This document shows, in pieces, positions 16,682 to 23,565 of a DNA stretch of 64,000 bases. Position numbers and translations under genes: made by a program. Positions within the stretch are counted from its first letter, which is position 1, and every line of letters begins with the position of its first letter. The stretch comes from JBOGXA01 sp050694175. GTDB taxonomy: Bacteria; Actinomycetota; CADDZG01; WHSQ01. The notes below the pieces were generated by a model. That model saw nothing but the letters and a program-made list of their open reading frames with translations, was not told the DNA's origin and searched no databases. The stretch covers positions 4,344 to 68,343 of the forward strand of contig JBOGXA010000019.1 in NCBI GenBank assembly GCA_050694175.1. Reading direction: 5' to 3'.

Positions 16682-19162
16682 CTAAGTTTCGACGACCAGC
16701 GAAACGAGCTTAGGCGGCTTCGTTATGACTTTGGCGGGGTCCCGGCCCCCGAGGTGCGACCGCACCTTGTCGGACGCGAGCGCGCGCGACACCATCTCTG
16801 CTTCCTGGACGTCCGCCGGAACCGAGATCGTGTCACGCACCTTCCCGTTGACCTGCACCACCATCGTGACCTCTTCCTCGGCCGCCAGCTCCTCGTCGAA
16901 GGGCGGCCACGGTTGCTCGTGGATCGAGTCGTCGTGCCCGAGGCGATGCCACTGCTCCTCGGCGATGAAGGGCGCCATCGGGGCCAGCATCTTCAAGAGC
17001 GCCTCGAGCAGCTCTCGCATGACCTGGGGGTGGCCGCCGCCCACGGTCCTGTAGCGATACCCCTGGTTCACGAGCTCCATCATGCGTGCGGTCGCGGTGT
17101 TGAACGAGAACCTCTCGTAATCGTCGGTAACGACTTTGATCGTGCGATGAATGTGACTGCGGAGCGCGATCTCGGCCGGACCGGAGTGCGACTCTCCGAC
17201 GTCGACGGCATCACGGCTCTCTTCACAGAGCCTCCATACGCGCTGGAGCCACGGAAACGTAACGCGCCCGATCGATGTGACGCCCTCCAGCGGCCAGTCG
17301 AAGTCTTGCTCCGGGGGCCCCGAGAAAAGCATGTAGAGGCGCAGGGCGTCTGCTCCATAGAGCTCGAAGGCCTCGGCGGGTTCGACGATGTTGCCGCGCG
17401 ACTTCGACATCGCCTTGCCACCCATGGTGACCATTCCCTGATTGAGAAGGTGCGGGAAGGGTTCGGGATCGTCGACCATGCCCATGTCCATCAGGACCTT
17501 CTGGAAAAAGCGGGCGTAGATGAGGTGCATCACAGCGTGGGTGATCCCGCCTGAATACTGGTCGATGGGCATCCACTGCCCCACGATCTCCTGATCGAAG
17601 GGGGCCGCATCGTTGTGCGGGTCCAGGTAGCGGATGAAATACCACGACGAGTCGAAGAACGTGTCCATCGTGTCGGTCTCTCGCCGCGCCGGCTTCGCGC
17701 ATTTCGGGCACTCCACGTTCACCCACTCGGCGACTGAGGCGAGTGGAGACGACTCGCCCGTAGGGGTGAAATCGACGATGTCCGGGAGCACCACCGGCAG
17801 CTGATCGTCGGGCACCGGAACCTCGCCGCAATCGTCGCAGTGCACGATCGGGATGGGAGTACCCCAGTACCGCTGCCGGCTTATCAGCCAGTCGCGGAGC
17901 CTGAAGTTGACCGAGGCGCGCCCAAGCCCCTTCTCCTCCAGCCAGTCGGTGACCTTCTGTATTGAGATATCCGCCGGAGTGCCGTCAAACCCATCGCTGT
18001 TGACCATCGCGCCCTCGTGCGGGTACGCCTCGACCATCTCGTCTGGGTCGATCGATCTCCCCTCGGGTTGGATGACGATGCGGACCGGCAAACCGTAGCG
18101 GCGCGCAAACTCAAAGTCGCGCTGGTCGTGGGCCGGGACGGCCATGATGGCCCCGGTTCCGTAGTCCATGAGCACGTAGTCGGCAATCCAAATCGGTATT
18201 CGCTCGCCGTTCACCGGGTTGATCGCGTAGCGGTCGAGGAAGAGACCCTCCTTGGCGCGTTCGGTAGAGGTCCGGTCGATGTCGGTGAGCCGCGCAACCT
18301 CGGCCCGGAACTCTTCGACTTCAGCCTCCTTCTGGGTTCCGTCGACGAGGCGGTCAACGAGAGGATGCTCCGGCGCGAACACGAAGAACGTCGCGCCCCA
18401 CAAGGTGTCGGGCCGCGTGGTGAAGACGGTGACCGGCTCGTCGAGATCCTCTAACCGGAACTCGACCTCGGCCCCCCGCGATCGCCCGATCCAGTTCGCC
18501 TGGATCATCTTGAGCCGCTCGGTCCAGCCCTGATTCATCTCGAGGTCGTCGAGCAGCCTGTCTGCGTAATCCGTGATCTTTAGGAACCATTGGGTCAGAT
18601 ACCGCTTAGTGACCGCTGTGCCGCAGCGTTCGCAGCGTCCCGCGATCACCTGTTCGTTGGCGAGGACGGTCTTGTCCACCGGGCACCAGTTCGCCGCCGC
18701 CTTCTTGCGGTATGCCAGCCCCCGCTCATAGAAGCGCAGGAAGAACCACTGATTCCACTTGTAGAAGCCCGGATCGCACGTATAGAAGACGCGGTCCCAG
18801 TCGAACGAGTAGCCGAGGCGCTCCATCGACGCTCGATGCATATCGATGTTGTCGTAGGTCCACTTCCTGGGATTGATCCCACGCTTGATGGCAGCGTTCT
18901 CGGCCGGGAGCCCAAACGCGTCCCACCCGATCGGATTGCACACGTCGTACCCGCGCATCCGAAAGAAGCGAGCGATCGCGTCGTTGATGGTGAAGATCTC
19001 GACGTGACCCATATGCAGATCTCCGGATGGGTACGGGAACATCGTCACCGTGTAGCGTTTCTTGTCTGGATCGGGGACTTTGGGGGCGGCCCACAGACGC
19101 GCATTGATCCACGCCTTCGACCAGCGCTCTTCTATGTCGTGAAAGGTGTAGTCACGCTCCAT
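16682..19162 (-). CDS. leuS: leucyl-tRNA synthetase
   Basis: An 826-residue class I synthetase charging tRNA-Leu. HIGH motif: PYPSGDLHMGHVEIFT near residue 45. The editing CP1 domain contains TTRPDTLWGATF and MAVPAHDQRDFEFA. The KMSKS motif is KAMSKSRGNIVEP. Zinc-type cysteine pairs occur in CERCGTAV and CPKCAKPARR. The anticodon-binding and C-terminal domains end VQVNGKVRDTISVP. It lies 32 nt after the lipoprotein gene on the same strand. Confidence 0.98.
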   Translation of the reverse strand: MERDYTFHDIEERWSKAWINARLWAAPKVPDPDKKRYTVTMFPYPSGDLHMGHVEIFTINDAIARFFRMRGYDVCNPIGWDAFGLPAENAAIKRGINPRKWTYDNIDMHRASMERLGYSFDWDRVFYTCDPGFYKWNQWFFLRFYERGLAYRKKAAANWCPVDKTVLANEQVIAGRCERCGTAVTKRYLTQWFLKITDYADRLLDDLEMNQGWTERLKMIQANWIGRSRGAEVEFRLEDLDEPVTVFTTRPDTLWGATFFVFAPEHPLVDRLVDGTQKEAEVEEFRAEVARLTDIDRTSTERAKEGLFLDRYAINPVNGERIPIWIADYVLMDYGTGAIMAVPAHDQRDFEFARRYGLPVRIVIQPEGRSIDPDEMVEAYPHEGAMVNSDGFDGTPADISIQKVTDWLEEKGLGRASVNFRLRDWLISRQRYWGTPIPIVHCDDCGEVPVPDDQLPVVLPDIVDFTPTGESSPLASVAEWVNVECPKCAKPARRETDTMDTFFDSSWYFIRYLDPHNDAAPFDQEIVGQWMPIDQYSGGITHAVMHLIYARFFQKVLMDMGMVDDPEPFPHLLNQGMVTMGGKAMSKSRGNIVEPAEAFELYGADALRLYMLFSGPPEQDFDWPLEGVTSIGRVTFPWLQRVWRLCEESRDAVDVGESHSGPAEIALRSHIHRTIKVVTDDYERFSFNTATARMMELVNQGYRYRTVGGGHPQVMRELLEALLKMLAPMAPFIAEEQWHRLGHDDSIHEQPWPPFDEELAAEEEVTMVVQVNGKVRDTISVPADVQEAEMVSRALASDKVRSHLGGRDPAKVITKPPKLVSLVVET

Positions 19163-19194
19163 CGTTTCTCACCATAAATGCTCTACCCCGTGAC

Positions 19195-19989
19195 TCACTT
19201 GCAGTGGGCGAAGGGGGCTTCTCCGAACTCCGGAAACGAAACCAGTTCCTCGAAGGACACCGTCTGGCGCTCGGTGGTCCCGGGCTCTAGCTGCGGGGTG
19301 TCGGCGCGAAAGAAACTGCGCTCGAGCCGGTAGTCGTCTCCGACGGCCGTCGCGCTGGAGATAACGACGAAGGGCACCCCCCCATCGACCGAGGTCGGGG
19401 CGCCGCAGTCCGACGCCTCGAGGTGACCCACGCTTCCGCCGTATGGGAACAGGTTGCCGTAGGGACCGTCTTGCATCGTGACCTGGACCGGCTCGCCGTC
19501 TGACACGGTGATGAGGGCAAAGAACTGGGTAGACGCGCCCGAAGTGGCGACGATCACGATCTCGCCTCCGGGCCCGAAGCCGACCGGAGTGACGGAGTCG
19601 AGCGCCGGAAGCCCGAGATCGAAGGACATCTGGGGCTCGTCGATCGCGACCACGCCCGCGACCGCTCTGGATTCGACGGACACAAACGCCTGACAGCCCG
19701 GCCCCCCCGACCTGTCAATCGCCAGCGCGATCCGCTCCGAAGCGCCGTCACCGTCAAGGTCCCCGGCCAGCCCGCGGCCCTTGGGGTGCCGGAGCGCCTG
19801 GACCTCGTTGGGGCAGTCGGTGGTTCCGGCAGGGGTCGGGCTCGGCAGGGGGCTGGGGCTCGGTGTCGGGCTCACGGCGGGCGTCGATGGGGCCGGCGTC
19901 GCCGCCGGGCCGTCGTCGTCGCTACACGCCGGGAGCAGCAATGCGGTCGCACAAACGAGCGTCACGAGCCCTTTCGTCCCTCTCCTCAT
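19195..19989 (-). CDS. putative secreted lipoprotein with FG-GAP-like segment
   Basis: About 264 residues from the ATG at 19989. MRRGTKG precedes a hydrophobic stretch and the lipobox LLPAC with C22, so it is probably diacylated and exported. A low-complexity Pro/Thr/Ser linker follows, then LAGDLDGDGASERIALAI, an FG-GAP/calcium-binding-like D-x-D-G-D-G element, and a beta-rich globular region. No enzymatic motif is seen. It is immediately upstream of leuS (32 nt) and divergent from the Usp-like gene. Confidence 0.75.
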   Translation of the reverse strand: MRRGTKGLVTLVCATALLLPACSDDDGPAATPAPSTPAVSPTPSPSPLPSPTPAGTTDCPNEVQALRHPKGRGLAGDLDGDGASERIALAIDRSGGPGCQAFVSVESRAVAGVVAIDEPQMSFDLGLPALDSVTPVGFGPGGEIVIVATSGASTQFFALITVSDGEPVQVTMQDGPYGNLFPYGGSVGHLEASDCGAPTSVDGGVPFVVISSATAVGDDYRLERSFFRADTPQLEPGTTERQTVSFEELVSFPEFGEAPFAHCK

Positions 19990-20087
19990 CCTCCGCAATG
20001 GTAGGGGCGTCCCGGCTTCCCTTGGCAACGAATGGCGGCGGGCGTACCGTGGAGTCGCTGGCTCTATACGCGCGGGAGGTGGTTGCG

Positions 20088-20516
20088 ATGGAGGCGCGTC
20101 GCATTCTCGTCGTCGCCAATCAGACGCTCGGAGGACCGACGCTGAGACGCGAGCTGCAACGGCAGATGGATGAGGGGCCCTGCCGCTTCACGCTCCTCGT
20201 GCCGGCGACCCATCCTCACGAGCACGCGACCTGGACCGAGGAGGATGCCCGAGCGCTCGCGCATCGACGGCTGGAGGCGGCTCTCGCCAGCCTGCAGGAG
20301 ACGGGGGCCGAAGTCGACGGCATGGTCGGTGACGAAAGCCCGGTCCTCGCCGTCAACGATGCGCTCATCGGTAAACGCTTCGACGAGATCATCCTGTCGA
20401 CGCTACCGTCGGGCGCATCCCGGTGGCTCAAACAGGACCTCCCGCACCGTATCGAGCGGCGCTTCAAGTTACCGGTGACGACCGTGATCGCGGAGCGGAT
20501 GCCGTCGCCGGCGTGA
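20088..20516 (+). CDS. universal-stress-protein-like protein
   Basis: A 142-residue alpha/beta protein from the ATG at 20088, preceded by a good GGGAGGT ribosome-binding site. It begins EARRILVVANQTLGGPTLRR, a form common in actinobacterial Usp-like proteins, then FTLLVPATHPHEH, an LQETGAEVDGMVGDESP strand-helix-strand and DEIILSTLPSGASRWLKQDL. The GxxG-x9-G(S/T) ATP loop of classical UspA is not clear, so ligand and role are unknown. It is convergent with the double Clp_N gene. Confidence 0.75.
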   Translation: MEARRILVVANQTLGGPTLRRELQRQMDEGPCRFTLLVPATHPHEHATWTEEDARALAHRRLEAALASLQETGAEVDGMVGDESPVLAVNDALIGKRFDEIILSTLPSGASRWLKQDLPHRIERRFKLPVTTVIAERMPSPA

Positions 20517-20523
20517 TCGCCGG

Positions 20524-21092
20524 TTAGGAAGCCTTACGAATCTCTTCGACCAAGCGGGTCCTGAGTTCGTGGGGGGAGCCGCCCAGCTCCTCTATCAACC
20601 GCGTGCCCAGCGCCGAGCGGTCGCCGAGTATCGCCAGCAACACGTGCTCCCCGCCGATGTACCTGTGTCCGAGCTTGAGGGCTTCCCAGAGACTCCTTTC
20701 CAGAGCGCGCTTCGATTTCGGGGTGAGCGGCATGTGTCCCCAGCGCCCCGTTCTCTTGCACGACGACTGCGGTCGCGCATCAAGCGCGCCGGGCCCAAAG
20801 GTCTCCTCACGCGTTTGCGAATCTCGTCGAGGTCGATGCCGATAGTCCGCAAGGCGTCGGCGTCGCGCGCCCAGTCTTCTCCGGCTGTGCCCAGAGTCGT
20901 CCCCAGCAGGGCTGAGAAGTTGCTCACCTCGATGCCGGACCTCTGCAGCACGAGGGTGGCAGCCCCGAGGTCCTCACTGACGAGGGCCAGGACGAGATGC
21001 TCCGTGCCGATATAGCCGTGTCCAAGTGCGCGCGCCTGAAGCTGCGCTAACTCGACCGTTCGCCGGGCGGTGTGCGTAAACCGTTCGAACAT
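20524..21092 (-). pseudogene. double Clp_N-domain protein, interrupted by a 1-nt frameshift
   Basis: Two Clp N-terminal repeats are encoded. Repeat 1 starts at the ATG at 21092 (MFERFTHTARRTVELAQ, ALGHGYIGTEHLVLAL). Repeat 2 lies at the 3' end in another frame (MPLTPKSKRALERSLWEALK, HRYIGGEHVLLAIL). The first frame leaves the family at EIRKR; the second frame continues exactly there with EETFGPGALDARPQSSCK then RTGRWGHMPL. One missing base near 20808-20811 explains both; with it restored the gene encodes about 189 residues. Clp_N domains bind substrates and adaptors in ClpA/C ATPases; here no AAA module follows. The 5' end overlaps the upstream regulator by ATGA. It could be a sequencing error or true decay. 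Confidence 0.8.
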
Positions 21093-21325
21093 CAGCGGCG
21101 CCTCCGCCCAAATCCGCGCCCGCCGGCATGCTTCTTGTGAACCGCCTGGCGGCTGACGCCGAGGGCGTCGGCGATCTCCTGCCACGACCAACCTTGGTTG
21201 CGCGCGTTGCGCACCTGTACGCTCTCGAGCTGTTCGAGGAGCTTGCGGAGAGCCGCCACAGCCCGCAGGCCGACGTCCGGATCCTTGCTGTCGGCTGCAC
21301 CTGCAAGCTTCGTTGTCTGCGTCAT
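21092..21325 (-). CDS. small helix-turn-helix protein, partner of the Clp_N gene
   Basis: A 77-residue protein. LRAVAALRKLLEQLESVQVR is helical and NQGWSWQEIADALGVSRQAV is a clear helix-turn-helix, followed by a basic tail (HKKHAGGRGFGRRRR). Its stop overlaps the Clp_N start (ATGA). The ATG at 21325 sits 6 nt after a TAGGAT -10 box, so the message is probably leaderless. The promoter is embedded in a large nested palindrome, which suggests autoregulation. Confidence 0.85.
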   Translation of the reverse strand: MTQTTKLAGAADSKDPDVGLRAVAALRKLLEQLESVQVRNARNQGWSWQEIADALGVSRQAVHKKHAGGRGFGRRRR

Positions 21326-21326
21326 T

Positions 21327-21374
21327 GTGTCATCCTAGATTGACAGACCCCAGTCTGTCAACCCTAATTGACAC
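21327..21374 (-). promoter_or_regulatory. promoter with 48-bp nested palindrome (candidate autoregulatory operator)
   Basis: On the + strand the layout is GTGTCA (21327-21332), 7 nt, TTGACAGAC (21340-21348), CCCA, GTCTGTCAA (21353-21361), 7 nt, TGACAC (21369-21374). Inner and outer arms share one centre, 21350.5. Read on the minus strand it also gives a -35 TTGACA and, 18 nt on, a -10 TAGGAT, then 6 nt to the ATG at 21325. A protein on the palindrome would block the -35 and spacer. The outer arm overlaps the last codons of the upstream methyltransferase. Confidence 0.75.
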
Positions 21375-21951
21375 CTGCCCGAATCACGACGAGATCCTTC
21401 CACGACCAGACGATCTCCGTCGCATAACCTGTCTCCTCGAGCCAGCGCAACTGGTCGTCGGCTCGGTCGGGACGGTCGAAGTCCGGGGTCAACGGCGCGA
21501 CCGCGTCCTCGGGGCGAGCGGGGACGACCACATCGCCGAGAACGAAGAGGCCTCCGAGGGGCAAGGCGCCCGCGATGCGAGCGAACAAATCCCTCTTTCC
21601 GTCGGAGGGAAGATGGTGGATCGCGAGAGCCGACACGACGAGCTCGAAGGGACCAGGTGGCAGAGGGTCTTCGAGCCGCCCTACCCGCAAGTCGACGCGA
21701 TCACTGGGGAGCGTGTCGCGGGCGACATCGAGCATTGACCGGCTCATGTCGATGCCGACCAGGTAGGCCCGCCGGTGAAGGGCCAGCACCCGGCGGGCCG
21801 TCTCGCCCGTGCCGGCGCCGAGATCGAGGATCCGTTCGGGCACAACGCCCACCGTGGCGCCGGCAACGGCGTCTTGCATTTCATCGTAGCGGCCGAGCTC
21901 GGAGCGGATCAGATCCAGGTACGTGGCGGGGTCGAAATGAAACTGCGACAT
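21364..21951 (-). CDS. class I SAM-dependent methyltransferase
   Basis: A 195-residue methyltransferase. Motif I is RILDLGAGTGETARRVL near residue 40, followed by YLVGIDMSRSMLDVARD with the acidic SAM-ribose residue. FELVVSALAIHHLPSDGK and LPLGGLFVLGDVV follow, as in Methyltransf_25/UbiE-like proteins. LRWLEETGYATEIVWSWKDL near the end is typical. The substrate is unknown. It lies upstream of the regulator/Clp_N pair on the same strand. Confidence 0.88.
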   Translation of the reverse strand: MSQFHFDPATYLDLIRSELGRYDEMQDAVAGATVGVVPERILDLGAGTGETARRVLALHRRAYLVGIDMSRSMLDVARDTLPSDRVDLRVGRLEDPLPPGPFELVVSALAIHHLPSDGKRDLFARIAGALPLGGLFVLGDVVVPARPEDAVAPLTPDFDRPDRADDQLRWLEETGYATEIVWSWKDLVVIRAGVN

Positions 21952-22071
21952 CGCCCCATCCTCTCCGACGACGGGTACTCCAGTAGTGTCGGCGCCGTGA
22001 ACTGTCCAGTGGGGCGGCCCCCACCCGGCGATGTCTAGGGCCGGGCAACCAGGCCGTAAGAGCGCCGGCTA

Positions 22072-22344
22072 ATGGGCTGCCTCGTAATCGGCCTCGGCCT
22101 GCTCACACCTCGGCTCGTTATGGTCGTGCTCTGGCTCTTCTCCGACTACCTGAGCCGCGCCTATGACTCCGTGATCGTTCCGCTGGTCGGATTCTTTCTA
22201 CTGCCGACCACAACGCTTGCATACGCGGTCGCCGAGAACGAGACCGGAGGCTTCAGGAGCTGGGGGGCGATCCTCGTGATCGTAGCGGTGGGATTCGATT
22301 TGGGGCTGTGGGGCGGGGGCCGGGGCCTGTTCTCCAGGGGTTAG
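22072..22344 (+). CDS. small membrane protein
   Basis: A 90-residue hydrophobic protein with about three membrane spans: GCLVIGLGLLTPRLVMVVLW, DSVIVPLVGFFLLPTTTLAY and WGAILVIVAVGFDLGLW. Small actinobacterial proteins of this kind are common and uncharacterised. There is no obvious ribosome-binding site before the ATG. It stands alone on the + strand. Confidence 0.55.
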   Translation: MGCLVIGLGLLTPRLVMVVLWLFSDYLSRAYDSVIVPLVGFFLLPTTTLAYAVAENETGGFRSWGAILVIVAVGFDLGLWGGGRGLFSRG

Positions 22345-22497
22345 AGGCACTGGGGGCCGGGGCAATCCACCCGACGTTTAGGCCCAAACCATCGCCTTAC
22401 GCCTTGTCTGCCCCACACGTCCAGACCTTCATGGGCCAGGAGGGCGATATGGCGACCCAGGCCACGATCGTCGCGGACCGGGGTGAAATGCGGGACG

Positions 22498-22570
22498 TGG
22501 ACCCGATCGGGATCGAACCGACTACCCCCGCCATGCCATGGCGGTGCTCTACCAAGTGAGCTACGGGCCC
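22498..22570 (-). tRNA. tRNA-Ala(GGC)
   Basis: The reverse strand folds as a 73-nt cloverleaf: acceptor GGGCCCG/CGGGTCC, D arm GCTC/GAGC, anticodon arm CCGCC-ATGGCAT-GGCGG with anticodon GGC, T arm GTCGG-TTCGATC-CCGAT. G3 pairs with U70, the alanine identity element. Discriminator A; CCA is not encoded. Confidence 0.95.
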
Positions 22571-22626
22571 GAGGCGAATCGATGCTAACAGAGCCACTTT
22601 TGCGCCCCCTCGCGGGCGCTTTCGTT

Positions 22627-22679
22627 CCCAACTTTGCGCGCTCAGTCACACCCTCGATGACTCAGCGCGCAAAGTTGGG
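22627..22679. terminator. 22-bp near-perfect inverted repeat between the rsfS operon and tRNA-Ala
   Basis: CCCAACTTTGCGCGCT at 22627 continues to 22648 and is mirrored at 22658-22679 by AGCGCGCAAAGTTGGG. The arms are 22 nt with one mismatch (22643 against 22663) and a 9-nt loop. It starts 8 nt after the stop of the last gene of the rsfS operon. No U tract follows, so it may be a terminator, a processing hairpin or a dispersed palindromic repeat. Confidence 0.6.
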
Positions 22680-22686
22680 CGGCTCT

Positions 22687-23193
22687 CTACTTTCGGCGCC
22701 GCCCCCGCCGCGAGCGCCGCTTGCGACGCGGCGCCTTCTCCCGCTTGATCGGACCTTCGCCCGCGGGCGCGCTCACCCGCGGCGCCGCGGGGGCCTTCTC
22801 GCGGGCAACGCCGCCGTTCTCGGCAGGCGGAGGTGGCGGAGCCGGCGGTCCTTTTGACTCCTCGATGACTTTGAGTGTGATGCGGTACTCCTGCGGATAC
22901 TGCGGAATCCCCCAGCGCGACTGAAGATCGCCGATGATGCCCTCGAGGGTCTGGCCATCAGCGGGGGCCGTCAGTTCGTCGGGCACCTGCCCCCTGATCG
23001 CCTGGACGACCTCCTCGAGGCTTGTGGGACCGGCCGACGCGCGGCGTCCGCCCTTCCTGCGCCGCCTGCGGCGACCTCGCACACCCTCCGGCGTGCCCTC
23101 GGATTCCCGCGCGGCCCGCCCCGCCTGCGCGGGAGAGTCGGCGCCGGGGGCGCCGCGTCTCCGCCTACGGCGCTTCCGCCGTGGCTGGCTCAT
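22687..23193 (-). CDS. Arg/Lys-rich low-complexity protein following rsfS
   Basis: About 168 residues from the ATG at 23193, inside the end of rsfS (29-nt overlap). Strongly basic ends (SQPRRKRRRRRRGAPG at the start, RRKRRSRRGRRRK at the end) flank a short ordered core, TSLEEVVQAIRGQVPDEL then LQSRWGIPQYPQEYRITLKV. A Pro run sits near residue 115. No family is recognised. The charge pattern suggests nucleic-acid or ribosome binding, which fits its place behind the ribosome silencing factor, but that is inference. Confidence 0.65.
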   Translation of the reverse strand: MSQPRRKRRRRRRGAPGADSPAQAGRAARESEGTPEGVRGRRRRRRKGGRRASAGPTSLEEVVQAIRGQVPDELTAPADGQTLEGIIGDLQSRWGIPQYPQEYRITLKVIEESKGPPAPPPPPAENGGVAREKAPAAPRVSAPAGEGPIKREKAPRRKRRSRRGRRRK

Positions 23194-23554
23194 GGCTTCC
23201 GTCCTCCACAACGTCGTCGAATCCAAACGAGGGCGCATCCGACCAGAGCCGTTCGAGATCGTAGTAGTCGCGCTCTTCGGAGTGGAAGACGTGCACCACG
23301 AAATCGACGTAGTCGAGAAGCACCCACCGGCCTTCCCGCGCCCCCTCACGGCGAAACGGCTTGAGGTGGTGCCGTTCTGCCACCTGCTCCTCGACGGCCT
23401 CCGCAATGGTGCGCACCTGTCGTTCCGTGTTTCCGCTCGAGATCACGAAGTAATCGGTGATAACCAGGTGGCGAGAGACGTCGAGGATGACTATCCGTTC
23501 GGCCTTCTTGTCGGCAACCGCCGCCGCGGCGGCGAGCACCGGACCGCTCGGCAA
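23165..23554 (-). CDS. rsfS: ribosomal silencing factor RsfS
   Basis: A 129-residue RsfS/Iojap protein, which binds L14 and prevents subunit joining in slow growth. The core shows KKAERIVILDVSRHLVITDY, FVISSGNTERQVRTIAEAVEE and EGRWVLLDYVDFVVHVFHSE then RDYYDLERLW, all diagnostic. The start is a TTG at 23554 or a GTG at 23539; neither has a strong ribosome-binding site. It follows the LCP gene by 11 nt in the nadD-LCP-rsfS order. Confidence 0.93.
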   Translation of the reverse strand: MPSGPVLAAAAAVADKKAERIVILDVSRHLVITDYFVISSGNTERQVRTIAEAVEEQVAERHHLKPFRREGAREGRWVLLDYVDFVVHVFHSEERDYYDLERLWSDAPSFGFDDVVEDGSHEPATAEAP

Positions 23555-23565
23555 CTCAGTTGGCG

